Assembly (NCBI GenBank): GCA_902597425.1
Contig: CACJXT010000003.1
Location: 1 to 58,727 of the forward strand
DNA length: 58,727 bases
Direction of reading: 5' to 3'
DNA from: an uncultured Pelagibacteraceae bacterium
GTDB lineage: Bacteria > Pseudomonadota > Alphaproteobacteria > Pelagibacterales > Pelagibacteraceae
Part shown: piece after piece, positions 41,631 to 50,897 of the stretch
Position numbering within the stretch: the first letter of the stretch is position 1
How the letters are laid out: each line of letters opens with the position of its first letter
Program-made: the position numbers and the translations under genes
Notes under the pieces: model-generated
What the model was told of the DNA's origin: nothing
Databases searched by the model: none
What the model saw: the letters and a program-made list of their open reading frames with translations, nothing else

Positions 41631-42438
41631 AAAATCTAATCTAAAGAAACCTACAAAAAAGGTTAAATCTGTTAAAAAGGTTAAATCTGTTAAAAAGGTT
41701 AAATCTACTAAAAAAATTAAATTTTCTAAAATAAGAAAAACTAATAAAAAAATTATTAAAAAAAAAAATACTATTTCGCCTAAAACAGCAACAGGTATTA
41801 ATCAAAAAAATAAAACAGATAATTTAAGAATCCCCAAAAGTAATGAAATAAAGCCAGAAATTAAAAAAATTAAAAAACAAGGAACTGCAGATAAAGAATA
41901 TAAACTTAAAGATTATGTAGTTTATCCTAAACATGGTGTTGGACAAATTCTATCTGTTGGTTCTAAAATTATAGGTGGAATCGAAGTTCAATGTTACAAT
42001 ATAAAATTCGATAAAGATAAAGCAATAGGATTACTTCCAATTAATAAACAATCTTATTTAAGACCACTAGCTACAATTAATCAAGTAAACAAATCAATTT
42101 CAATACTAAAAAGTAAACCAAAAATCAAAAGATCAATGTGGAGCAGAAGAGCTCAAGAATATGAACAAAAAATTACCTCAGGAAAAATTTACGATTTAGC
42201 TGAAGTTGTTAGAGATCTAAATAAAGGTGATGATTTGATGGTAGATCAATCTTACAGTGAAAGACAGCTTTTCGAAAAAGCATACGAACGAATATTGGCA
42301 GAATTTCAAATAGTTTTGGGTACATCACTAGAAAACGCTCAAAAAAAATTAGATAAAGCTCTTAAAAGAAACTTAGAACATCAAAAACCTAGATTAGAAC
42401 CAAAAACTGAACAACCAACAACAGAAGCAGTAGAATAA
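41587..42438 (+). CDS. CarD/CdnL-family transcription regulator with long basic N-terminal extension
   Basis: 283 aa; CarD domain from '[37 protein letters not shown]'; ~104-aa Lys-rich N-terminus. Overlaps fdxA by 44 nt. Confidence 0.9.
   Translation: MKKISLKNILKKTFKKSNLKKPTKKVKSVKKVKSVKKVKSTKKIKFSKIRKTNKKIIKKKNTISPKTATGINQKNKTDNLRIPKSNEIKPEIKKIKKQGTADKEYKLKDYVVYPKHGVGQILSVGSKIIGGIEVQCYNIKFDKDKAIGLLPINKQSYLRPLATINQVNKSISILKSKPKIKRSMWSRRAQEYEQKITSGKIYDLAEVVRDLNKGDDLMVDQSYSERQLFEKAYERILAEFQIVLGTSLENAQKKLDKALKRNLEHQKPRLEPKTEQPTTEAVE
41656..41709 (+). repeat. 3 x 18-bp tandem repeat in the carD N-terminal extension, with a degenerate fourth copy to 41727
   Basis: AAAAAGGTTAAATCTGTT / AAAAAGGTTAAATCTGTT / AAAAAGGTTAAATCTACT; encodes K-KVKSV repeats. 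Confidence 0.95.
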
Positions 42439-42482
42439 AAGAACGCCTCCCACAACATTAATTGAAGGAAGCGTTCTTTAAA
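42437..42482. terminator. Bidirectional terminator hairpin between carD (+) and the basic micro-gene (-)
   Basis: AAAGAACGCcTCC ... GGAaGCGTTCTTT, one mismatch, flanked by A/T. Confidence 0.75.
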
Positions 42483-42492
42483 AGATACTTAA

Positions 42493-42561
42493 CTATCTTC
42501 TTCTTCTTTTCTTAGCTTTTTTCTTAGCTTTTTTCTTAGCTTTTTTTCTTCTTTTAGCCAT
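42493..42561 (-). CDS. Very basic 22-aa peptide MAKRRKKAKKKAKKKAKKRRRR (unannotated micro-gene)
   Basis: Manual reverse-strand translation ATG GCT AAA AGA AGA AAA AAA GCT AAG AAA AAA GCT AAG AAA AAA GCT AAG AAA AGA AGA AGA AGA TAG; upstream Shine-Dalgarno-like AGGGAG (CAGGGAGCTAAAG-ATG); terminator follows; TTGACA-N17-TAAAAA upstream. Confidence 0.75.
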   Translation of the reverse strand: MAKRRKKAKKKAKKKAKKRRRR

Positions 42562-42584
42562 CTTTAGCTCCCTGTTTTAGTTTT

Positions 42585-42602
42585 ACGAATCATGTGATTC
42601 GT
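42585..42602. promoter_or_regulatory. Inverted repeat in the presumed 5' UTR of the micro-gene
   Basis: ACGAATCA-TG-TGATTCGT, 8-bp perfect arms. Confidence 0.65.
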
Positions 42603-42613
42603 TGTTAAGTTTA

Positions 42614-42642
42614 TTTTTATTTTTTTTAACAACTTATGTCAA
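42614..42642 (-). promoter_or_regulatory. Sigma70-like promoter for the micro-gene
   Basis: Reverse strand TTGACA (42642-42637), 17-nt spacer, TAAAAA (42619-42614); overlapped by inverted repeat GTTGTTAA (42601-42608)/TTAACAAC (42626-42633). Confidence 0.5.
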
Positions 42643-42760
42643 ATAGTTAATTTTTTGTATTTTTAAATTATTTTTTTATTTTTTTATAAAAATTATTTTT
42701 AGTTAAAAACGCTTTGTTTTACTTGTCTAATTAGAGATTAAAACTTTTTATTTAATTTAG

Positions 42761-44494
42761 TTATGAATAAAGATTTTCTAACTCTTTTTTATATTTTTCC
42801 GTTACTTTTTTTCTTTTTACTTTCATTGTTGGTGTTAACAAACCATTTTCTATAGAAAAATTTTCATCTATTAATTGAATTTTTTTTATTCTTTCTACCA
42901 AAGTTAATTTTTTATTTATATCTTCAATTGTTTTATTAATTTTTTCTTTATCGCCTAAAAATTCCTTATTTGGAACTATTAAGGCTACTAAATAATTTTT
43001 CTTGTCTCCATAAATCATACATTGGTCAATTTCTGTCGCATTAGTAATCATATTCTCAATTTTTGCTGGTGAAATATTGTCTCCTCCAGCACTAACAATA
43101 ATATCTTTTTTTCTATCAGTAATTTTTAGATAACCATCTTGAGCATCTATTTCTCCTATATCTCCTGTGTGTAACCAACCATCTCTAATAACTTTTGCTG
43201 TTTCCTCTTTTTTATTCCAATATCCTAGCATCACATTTTCACCCTTAACTAATATTTCACCATCTTGAGCAATTTTAACTTTGTTTCCTTTAAAAGGAGG
43301 TCCTACAGTTTCAACCTTTATTTTGTGAATGGGGTTGCAACTCACTACAGGAGAGGTTTCAGTTAAACCATATCCTTGAAGAGTAGGAAGTCCAATAGCA
43401 TTTAAAAATTCTCCTATTTCTCTATCCAAAGCTCCACCTCCAGAAACAAAAGCTTTTAAATTTCCACCAAATTGTTTTTTTATTTTTTTTCTGACTAATA
43501 AATCCAACAGTGAATTTATTAATTTTTCAAAAAAAGTCATTTTTTCTTTTAACAATTTTTTTTTGCCCAATCGAATAGTTGTGTCAATTAACTTGGCTTT
43601 AAAGCCCGTCTGTTTTTTTATATTGTTATTAATTTTATTGTAAAGATTTTGATAGAATCTAGGAACAGCTGTCATAATTGTTGGCTTTGCTTCAGCTATA
43701 TTGTCTAAAAGTTTTTCTATTTTTTCCGCATAAAAAACTTTAGCACCTACTGCTATTTGCGCAAATTGAACACAGTGTTCATATGAATGTGAGAGAGGTA
43801 ACCAAGTTAAAAACACTGGCCTGGAATCAATTAATGGTTTCATAATTTCACAAGCTCCCACAAGGTTATTTAAAATACCACCGTGGCTTAAAATTACTCC
43901 TTTTGGATTGCCCCCAGTTCCAGAAGTATAAATTATACAAGCTGCTGATGATCTTTTTAAATTTAAATTTTGCATTTTATCTTTTTCAGATAAATCATTT
44001 TTTATTATAGAATTAAAATCTAAATATTTTTCCTTATTATCTATATTTAAATTATGAAGCACTTTTTCTACTCCATCAAAAGTAATTACTTTTTTTATAA
44101 AATTTTTCTCATTAATAATTTTGTTTAATTTTTTAAGCATGTCATTGTTAGAAACAATAATGACCGTTGGTTCACAATCTTCAATTAAATATTTATAATC
44201 TTCTTCTGTATAAGTTGTATATGCAGGCACTGTAATTGCACCAGATAACATAATGGCTAGATCAGAAATAAACCATTCAGGTCTATTTTCTGATACTAAA
44301 AGGCATCTATCTCCTTCTTTAACATTGTTTTTTATTGTTTTTGAAAGCTTAAATATATTTATTTTTGTTTCTTCCCATGTAAAAAATTTTTTTTTATTTG
44401 GATTTAACCACTTTAAAAAAATACTTTTAGGATCTTGTTTTTCTGACTGGTAAAAAAATAATTCAGTTAAGCTATTAAAATTGTCTAAATTCAT
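42761..44494 (-). CDS. Long-chain acyl-CoA synthetase (AMP-forming)
   Basis: 577 aa; 'CIIYTSGTGGNPKGVILSHGGIL', 'LQGYGLTETSPVVSCNP', 'WLHTGDIGEIDAQDGYLKITDRKKDIIVSAGGDNISP'. Confidence 0.93.
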   Translation of the reverse strand: MNLDNFNSLTELFFYQSEKQDPKSIFLKWLNPNKKKFFTWEETKINIFKLSKTIKNNVKEGDRCLLVSENRPEWFISDLAIMLSGAITVPAYTTYTEEDYKYLIEDCEPTVIIVSNNDMLKKLNKIINEKNFIKKVITFDGVEKVLHNLNIDNKEKYLDFNSIIKNDLSEKDKMQNLNLKRSSAACIIYTSGTGGNPKGVILSHGGILNNLVGACEIMKPLIDSRPVFLTWLPLSHSYEHCVQFAQIAVGAKVFYAEKIEKLLDNIAEAKPTIMTAVPRFYQNLYNKINNNIKKQTGFKAKLIDTTIRLGKKKLLKEKMTFFEKLINSLLDLLVRKKIKKQFGGNLKAFVSGGGALDREIGEFLNAIGLPTLQGYGLTETSPVVSCNPIHKIKVETVGPPFKGNKVKIAQDGEILVKGENVMLGYWNKKEETAKVIRDGWLHTGDIGEIDAQDGYLKITDRKKDIIVSAGGDNISPAKIENMITNATEIDQCMIYGDKKNYLVALIVPNKEFLGDKEKINKTIEDINKKLTLVERIKKIQLIDENFSIENGLLTPTMKVKRKKVTEKYKKELENLYS

Positions 44495-44501
44495 AATATT
44501 T

Positions 44502-44586
44502 TGGTGGGCGAAGAGAGAATCGAACTCTCACTTTTTACAAAACACGATTTTGAGTCGTGCGCGTCTACCAGTTCCGCCATTCGCCC
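44502..44586 (-). tRNA. tRNA-Leu (CAA)
   Basis: Reverse strand GGGCGAATGGCGGAACTGGTAGACGCGCACGACTCAAAATCGTG...GTGAGAGTTCGATTCTCTCTTCGCCCACCA; anticodon CAA, long variable arm, encoded CCA. Confidence 0.95.
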
Positions 44587-44693
44587 TCTAATCTAATTTA
44601 ATAATATTTATTTAAATCTAAATTAATTATCCGCAAAAGCAAATTCTTAGCTTACAATTGCCAAAAAAATCATTATTTTAAAGTAAAATTATT

Positions 44694-45980
44694 ATGAAAA
44701 TAAATTCCAAAAGAATATTTTTCTTTTACATATTATTATACTTAACACTTTTAATAGGGTTTTATTTTAATGAAGATTTTGCAGGTGGATATAAAGTTGA
44801 TTACCTTATTTATAAAAATACAATTAGTGCGTTTAATTTAGATTTAAAAAATTCATTAATTTTTTATGAAAAGTTCACAGTAATGGCTTCACCTGTTTTC
44901 TTATTATTACTAAATTATATAAATAAAGTTTTAAATAACGATACGTTTGTAAGATTTTTAAATTTAAATTTTTCATTAATATTACCATATCTTTTCTTTC
45001 TATGTCTCCAAGTGAAATACAGTGATACAAAAAAATATCTTCTATGTTTGTTGCCAGCAATTATCTTTATTTCTCCATATTTTAGGTCAAGCTCTATATG
45101 GATAGGTCCAGAAAATTTATCTTTAATCTTTTTTTTAGCTAGTGTTTATTTTTTCTTAAGACATGAAAAGCAAAAACAAAATTTATCTTTTATTCTATTA
45201 AACGCATTTTTTTTAGCCATGACAGCTTATATAAGACCAATATATTTCTTGTTTAGCATATATTTTTTTTTAAAGTTTTACTTCAATATTAAATTTTCTA
45301 AGAATTTAGTTTATTACATTATATTTAATATGCTGCTAAGTCTTCCTGCTTTCTATTATGTATTTATATTAAAAGTAAATTTCTTTTATGCAGCTTTAGC
45401 TAATGGATTAGGTTTTACAAATCAAATTAATCAATTTGCTATAACTATTTCAATAATATTTTTTTATTCAATACCTTTTTTATTAAATAATTATAAAAAT
45501 TATTTAGATATAAAAAATTATAAAATTATAAATTTTATTTTTTCAGTTTTTTTTATTTATTTAGTATTCACATATTTTAATTATGAAGAACGTTTTGGTG
45601 AAATAGTATATGGAGGTGGAATTTTTTATAAACTTTCAAATTTAATTTTTAAATCAAATTATTTTTTTTACTTAATTGTAATTATATCTTTCAATATACT
45701 GACAATATTAATATTTAAAGAAAATAAGAATATAGATAAATTTCTTAATTTTATTCTTTTATTAATATTAATTTTTTTAGAACCTGATGGATATTATTTT
45801 CATGAAACTTACGATCCACTTCTTTATTTTGTTTTTTTATTACTAATAAATAGTCAACAATTTTTACACTTTGTTGAAAAATTAAATTTTAAAAATTTAA
45901 TAATATTATTTTCATTTGTAATTATTTATTATTGTACATCGATAACTAAATACTTATTTTTTTTTGTATCTCAGATATAA
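44694..45980 (+). CDS. Polytopic membrane protein, possible GT-C glycosyltransferase
   Basis: 428 aa, many TM segments; 'NEDFAGGYKVDYLIYKNTISAF' luminal loop after TM1 and 'TAYIRPIYFLFSIYFFLKF'. Confidence 0.55.
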   Translation: MKINSKRIFFFYILLYLTLLIGFYFNEDFAGGYKVDYLIYKNTISAFNLDLKNSLIFYEKFTVMASPVFLLLLNYINKVLNNDTFVRFLNLNFSLILPYLFFLCLQVKYSDTKKYLLCLLPAIIFISPYFRSSSIWIGPENLSLIFFLASVYFFLRHEKQKQNLSFILLNAFFLAMTAYIRPIYFLFSIYFFLKFYFNIKFSKNLVYYIIFNMLLSLPAFYYVFILKVNFFYAALANGLGFTNQINQFAITISIIFFYSIPFLLNNYKNYLDIKNYKIINFIFSVFFIYLVFTYFNYEERFGEIVYGGGIFYKLSNLIFKSNYFFYLIVIISFNILTILIFKENKNIDKFLNFILLLILIFLEPDGYYFHETYDPLLYFVFLLLINSQQFLHFVEKLNFKNLIILFSFVIIYYCTSITKYLFFFVSQI

Positions 45981-46049
45981 TAAATTGTATCTTAAAAAAT
46001 TATTTATAATTACGTAGAATAAAAACTCAAATTATATTAAAACAAAATA

Positions 46050-46646
46050 ATGTTTAAAGAATTATTGCAAAAAACTTTAAAACTTGCTGCACATAAAAGT
46101 TCTAAATTTTTTTTAGCTTTAATATCTTTTATTGAAAGCTCTTTTTTTCCGATACCACCAGATGTTTTAATTGTTCCCATGGTTATTGCAAAAAAAAATG
46201 ACTATATAAAAATATTTATTATTGCTACATTATTTTCTGCTTTAGGTGGATTGTTTGGCTATTTTATTGGATCAGTTTTTTTGGAATTTGCTATGAAAGT
46301 TATAGAATTTTATGGTTATGAAGAAAATGTTTTTAATCTACAAATTAGGCTATCTGAAAAAAGTGGTTTATTTCTTTGGCTTGGAATATTATTTATTGCT
46401 GGCTTTACACCGGTGCCTTTTAAAGTTTTTACAATAACTAGTGGTATTATAAATTTTAATATATTTATATTTTTTTTTATTTGTATAATTTCGCGTGGAT
46501 TAAGATTTTTTATTATTGCTTTTCTTTCAGCTAAATTTGGTAAAGTTTTTGGTAATTTTTTAGAAAAAAAAGGAGCAAAATGGTTTACAGTTATTGGTAT
46601 AGCAATTGTAATAATTGCTGCGATTATATATTTTGTTTTAAATTAA
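46050..46646 (+). CDS. DedA/YqaA-family membrane protein
   Basis: 198 aa; 'FIESSFFPIPPDVLIVPMVIA', 'AGFTPVPFKVFTITSGIINF'. Confidence 0.88.
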   Translation: MFKELLQKTLKLAAHKSSKFFLALISFIESSFFPIPPDVLIVPMVIAKKNDYIKIFIIATLFSALGGLFGYFIGSVFLEFAMKVIEFYGYEENVFNLQIRLSEKSGLFLWLGILFIAGFTPVPFKVFTITSGIINFNIFIFFFICIISRGLRFFIIAFLSAKFGKVFGNFLEKKGAKWFTVIGIAIVIIAAIIYFVLN

Positions 46647-46647
46647 A

Positions 46648-47133
46648 ATGTCTCAAATAAAAAATAAAACTACTCTTAATGCAATTTTAATATTTAGTAT
46701 ATTTGCATTAATTGCAGCATATTTTGTTCAGTATGTATTAGGTCATAAACCTTGTAATCTTTGTTTAATTGAAAGAATTCCTTATATTTTTGCAGTATTA
46801 ATTATCATTTTAACTTTAATTTTAAAAAAATTTGAAAAACTTGTTTTAATTTTTTTAAGTTTAATTTTTGTTTCTGCAACTATTATATCTTTTTATCATT
46901 TTGGTATTGAACAAGGTTTTATTGCAGAATCTTCAGTTTGTGATTTAGGGAGTAAAAATGGCAATTTATCAAAAGATGATCTTCTAAAAGAACTACAACA
47001 AAGACCTATTAGCTGTAAAGATGTTAGTTTTAGAATTTTTGGTTTATCTCTTGCTACAATAAATACAATTATATCTTTTATATTAAGTATTATAACTATA
47101 AAACTTTTTACAAATTATGAAAAAAACAGATAA
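46648..47133 (+). CDS. dsbB: DsbB-family disulfide bond formation protein
   Basis: 161 aa, 4 TM; 'LGHKPCNLCLIERIPY' CxxC and second Cys pair in the periplasmic loop. Confidence 0.88.
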   Translation: MSQIKNKTTLNAILIFSIFALIAAYFVQYVLGHKPCNLCLIERIPYIFAVLIIILTLILKKFEKLVLIFLSLIFVSATIISFYHFGIEQGFIAESSVCDLGSKNGNLSKDDLLKELQQRPISCKDVSFRIFGLSLATINTIISFILSIITIKLFTNYEKNR

Positions 47134-47650
47134 TAAAAAAGTTGAAGAATTTATAAGAGTTGACCACGCTGGAGAACGTGGTGCCATCAAGATATATGAA
47201 GGTCAATTGTTAGCATTAAATACATTAATAAAAGACGAAAATTTAAAAAAAACGGTTGAAGAAATGAAAATTCATGAAAAAGAACACTGTGATTACTTTG
47301 AGAGTGAAATAAAAAAAAGAAATATAAAACCTACAAAACTATTACCTTTATGGGATTTGCTGTGTGTTGGTCTTGGTTTTGGATCTACAATTTTAGGAAA
47401 AAAAGCGGCAATGCTTTGTACTGCATCCGTAGAAGAGGTCATTGATACTCACTACATGAATCAAATTAATCAATTAAAATCAGATGAAAAAAAATTAAAA
47501 GAAAAAATTAAAAAATTTAGATTAGATGAATTACATCATAAAGATATTGCGTACAAAAAAGGTGCTACTAAAAAAGGCCCTTATTCAATATTAGATAAAA
47601 TCATCAAAACTGGCTCTAAGATTGCCATTAATATATCTGAAAAAATATAA
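47117..47650 (+). CDS. coq7: COQ7-type demethoxyubiquinone hydroxylase
   Basis: 177 aa; 'RVDHAGERGAIKIYEGQLLAL', 'HEKEHCDYFE', 'VEEVIDTHYMNQ', 'DELHHKDIA'. Confidence 0.92.
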   Translation: MKKTDNKKVEEFIRVDHAGERGAIKIYEGQLLALNTLIKDENLKKTVEEMKIHEKEHCDYFESEIKKRNIKPTKLLPLWDLLCVGLGFGSTILGKKAAMLCTASVEEVIDTHYMNQINQLKSDEKKLKEKIKKFRLDELHHKDIAYKKGATKKGPYSILDKIIKTGSKIAINISEKI

Positions 47651-48217
47651 CTAAGCTTCTAATTCAACATCCCAATATAAATAATCCATCCAGCTTTTAT
47701 GAAGAAAATTTGGAGGAAAATTTTTTCCATTCTTATGTAAATCTTCTGTTGAAGGTTGATATGGTTTTTGATTAAGCGTCATTCCTGAACGATCAAATAA
47801 GCGTCCTCCCTTTTTTACATTACAGTCAGAACAGGCTGTTACAACATTGTTCCAATCAGTTTTACCTCCTCGTGATCTAGGTAACAAATGATCAAATGTA
47901 AGTTCATTGCCACTACCACAATACTGACATTCAAATTTGTCTCTTAAAAAAACATTAAATCTTGTAAAATTTGGGTTTGATTTTGGGCTAATAAAATTTT
48001 TTAAGGCAATAACACTTGGTAGTTTCATACTAAAGGAAGGGCTTCTAATGATTCGATCATAATTATTAACTATTGTAACCCTGCCCAAAAATACAGATTT
48101 TATAGAATCTTGCCAACTCCAAAGAGATAATGGATAATAACTTAATGGCCTGTAATCAGCATTTAAAACTAATGCAGGACACTTTTCTAAAGAAATATTT
48201 TGTTCAAAAAAGTTCAT
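47651..48217 (-). CDS. HNH endonuclease family protein
   Basis: 188 aa; 'CQYCGSGNELTFDHLLPRSRGGKTDWNNVVTACSDCNVKKGG'. Confidence 0.92.
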   Translation of the reverse strand: MNFFEQNISLEKCPALVLNADYRPLSYYPLSLWSWQDSIKSVFLGRVTIVNNYDRIIRSPSFSMKLPSVIALKNFISPKSNPNFTRFNVFLRDKFECQYCGSGNELTFDHLLPRSRGGKTDWNNVVTACSDCNVKKGGRLFDRSGMTLNQKPYQPSTEDLHKNGKNFPPNFLHKSWMDYLYWDVELEA

Positions 48218-48287
48218 AATTAAGAAGAGACTAGCTTAATTAAATTATTTAATCAATAATTAGAAATAATTTTTTATTAAATATTTG

Positions 48288-48944
48288 CTAAAATTTAAAA
48301 TTATTTTTTATGTAATTTAATGCTAAGCTTGAAGCCTCAACTGGAATATGATGTTCACAATTTTTTATCATTTTGGTTTCGATCTGAATATTATTTCTAA
48401 TCATAAAATCTTTTGCTTCAAATAAGTTATTTGGAGAAACAATTGTATCATTATCTCCATGCATCAATAACATCTTAGTAGATGATGTTTTTCTTTTTGA
48501 AAGATCTTTTTTATCAATAATTTTTCCTGAAAACCCAACTACACAATTATAATTTTCATTAGTTGTTAAAGCCAAATTTATTGACATCATACATCCTTGG
48601 CTAAAGCCAGATAAACAAATTTGTGAATTTTTTAAATTATAATTTTTTTTAACTTCTTTTATAAATTCATTAATTTTTTTTTCTGCCTTTTTTGATTCTT
48701 CCAAAATATAATTTGGATCATCATTGGTTAAATCAAACCATTGATAGCCACTAGGATTTATAGAGCATCTCTCATGTCCATCTGGACATAAAAAAATTGT
48801 GTTAGGTAAAAATCTTTTCCAATTTAAAGTTAACATGCTTATATCTTTGCCATCACCACCATATCCATGAAGTAAAATTATAGCGCTAGTAATAGAAATA
48901 TTTTTTTCTGGTTTAATAATTGAAGTGTTAAGACTAAGTTTCAT
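48288..48944 (-). CDS. Phospholipase/carboxylesterase family alpha/beta hydrolase
   Basis: 218 aa; 'AIILLHGYGGDGKDISML', 'ICLSGFSQGCMMSINLAL', 'LLMHGDNDTIVSP'. Confidence 0.9.
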   Translation of the reverse strand: MKLSLNTSIIKPEKNISITSAIILLHGYGGDGKDISMLTLNWKRFLPNTIFLCPDGHERCSINPSGYQWFDLTNDDPNYILEESKKAEKKINEFIKEVKKNYNLKNSQICLSGFSQGCMMSINLALTTNENYNCVVGFSGKIIDKKDLSKRKTSSTKMLLMHGDNDTIVSPNNLFEAKDFMIRNNIQIETKMIKNCEHHIPVEASSLALNYIKNNFKF

Positions 48945-48952
48945 TTTTAAAA

Positions 48953-49483
48953 TTAGTTAAAATTTTTTAACCAATTAATAAATTTTTTATCATTAAAATC
49001 AACATAACCCATAATTCTTGCAAATTCTTGACCTTTTTTATTTATTAAAATGCTAGTTGGAAGTCCTCTTAATAAAAATTTATTTGCTAGGTCGACTGTT
49101 GGATCAAAATATATATTTAGATTTTTAATATTTAACTCTTTAAAAAAAACTTTTGATTTAAAAATATCTTCATTACCGACATTTATTGGAAAAACTTTTA
49201 AATTACTTAGTCTTTTATCAGTTTGTAATATATCCAATGAAGGCATTTCTTCTCGGCAAGGTGCACACCAAGTTGCCCAAAAATTTATTATTACCAGTTT
49301 ATTTTTAAAATCATCTAAATTTACATCTTGATTATTAACATCTTTAAAAATCACATTTTCATAACTTTTATTATCTTTGTTTATAATAATGTTGTTAATA
49401 TCGGGTGGTTCTATTGAATGGCTTGCACTAGTAATTATTAAATAAAATAATGCTAATAAAAATTTAAATACTAAAAATTTCAT
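48953..49483 (-). CDS. TlpA-like thioredoxin-fold protein
   Basis: 176 aa; signal peptide, 'LVIINFWATWCAPCREEMPSLD', 'LRGLPTSILINKKG'. Confidence 0.92.
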   Translation of the reverse strand: MKFLVFKFLLALFYLIITSASHSIEPPDINNIIINKDNKSYENVIFKDVNNQDVNLDDFKNKLVIINFWATWCAPCREEMPSLDILQTDKRLSNLKVFPINVGNEDIFKSKVFFKELNIKNLNIYFDPTVDLANKFLLRGLPTSILINKKGQEFARIMGYVDFNDKKFINWLKNFN

Positions 49484-49507
49484 AGTAAATGAGTATAGTT
49501 AATTATC

Positions 49508-50896
49508 ATGGCTAAAAATAAAAACAACCAGACAGTATGGAATACAAGAATTAAGAAAGATTCCTCATCACTATTTCAAAAAGTAGGTAATTCTATAGAC
49601 ATAGACAAAAAACTTTATAAAGAGGATATTGCTGTATCTATCGCACATGTTGAAATGTTATTTAGACAAAAAATAATATCTTTTAAAATAAAAAATAAAA
49701 TAATTTATGGATTAAATAAAATTGAAAGAGAAATTATTAAAAAAAAATTTGAGTATAATAAAAAATACGAAGATATTCACATGAATATAGAAAAAAGATT
49801 GTTTCAAATAATTGGTGAAGATGCGGGATATGTTCATACTGCAAGGTCTAGAAATGATCAAGTAATCACAGATTTTAAAATCTGGATAAGATCATCAACG
49901 AATGAAATAAATAAAAGTTTAGATAAAATCATCAAAACAATTTTAAAAATTTCAGAAAAAAATATTTATACAATTATGCCTGGATTTACACATTTAAAAA
50001 TTGCTCAACCTATTTCTTTTGCACATTATTTAATGGCTTATGTTGAAATATTTAACAGAGATAAAAAAAGATTCACAAACAACTTGGAAAATATTTATGA
50101 AAATCCTCTTGGTGTAGCGGCTTTAGCAGGAACTTCATTTAATATTGACAGAAACTTTACAACAAAAAAATTAGGTTTTAAGAAACCAACAAATAATTCA
50201 ATCGATACTGTTGCTGATAGAGATTTTGTCTTAGATTTTTTATATAGCGTTTCAGTATGTTCTTTACATATTTCAAGAATGGCAGAGGAATTTATAATAT
50301 GGAATTCGGATGGTTTTAATCTCATAAATCTTTCTGACAGAGTAGTTACTGGTTCATCAATAATGCCTCAGAAAAAAAATCCTGACCTGTTAGAATATTT
50401 AAGAGGAAAATCAGGTATTACTTTTGGAAATTTATTTTCAATGCTAACAATATTAAAAGGTTTGCCTTTATCTTATTTTAAAGATCTTCAAGATGATAAA
50501 GAAATAGTTTTTAAATCAAATGAAACATTAAATAATTGTATTAAAATACTTAATGAAATTTTAAAAAATTTTAGTCCAAATAAACAAAAAATGTTAGAAC
50601 TTGCAAATACTGGATATATCACAGCAACTGATCTAGCAGATTATCTGGTAAAAAATCATGAAATGCCTTTTAGAAAAGCATACCAGGTCACAGCTTCAAT
50701 TGTAAATCTCGCTGAAAAGAAGAAAAAAAAACTACATGAATTAAACATTATTGAATTAAATAAAATAGAACCAAAGCTCACTAAAGACGTATTGAAGGTT
50801 TTCGACTTAAAATACTCAGTTAATTCTAAAAAATCATTTGGTGGAACCTCTTTTGATAATATTAAAAAAATGATAACTAAATATAAAAAAACTTAA
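49508..50896 (+). CDS. argH: Argininosuccinate lyase
   Basis: 462 aa; 'HTARSRNDQVITDFKIW', 'GSSIMPQKKNPDLLEYLRGKSG'. Confidence 0.96.
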   Translation: MAKNKNNQTVWNTRIKKDSSSLFQKVGNSIDIDKKLYKEDIAVSIAHVEMLFRQKIISFKIKNKIIYGLNKIEREIIKKKFEYNKKYEDIHMNIEKRLFQIIGEDAGYVHTARSRNDQVITDFKIWIRSSTNEINKSLDKIIKTILKISEKNIYTIMPGFTHLKIAQPISFAHYLMAYVEIFNRDKKRFTNNLENIYENPLGVAALAGTSFNIDRNFTTKKLGFKKPTNNSIDTVADRDFVLDFLYSVSVCSLHISRMAEEFIIWNSDGFNLINLSDRVVTGSSIMPQKKNPDLLEYLRGKSGITFGNLFSMLTILKGLPLSYFKDLQDDKEIVFKSNETLNNCIKILNEILKNFSPNKQKMLELANTGYITATDLADYLVKNHEMPFRKAYQVTASIVNLAEKKKKKLHELNIIELNKIEPKLTKDVLKVFDLKYSVNSKKSFGGTSFDNIKKMITKYKKT

Positions 50897-50897
50897 A

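Noticed and set aside
41656-41727. CRISPR-like short repeats
   Set aside because: Direct 18-bp tandem repeats with no spacers, in frame within the carD N-terminus; no cas genes.
44694-45980. Defence or phage-related membrane gene next to tRNA-Leu
   Set aside because: Sequence fits a GT-C-like polytopic membrane protein; no integrase, repeats or phage genes nearby.
47651-48217. HNH endonuclease as a homing/mobile or restriction element
   Set aside because: Stand-alone McrA-like HNH protein between housekeeping genes with no methylase, intron or intein context; commonly found in alphaproteobacterial backbones.
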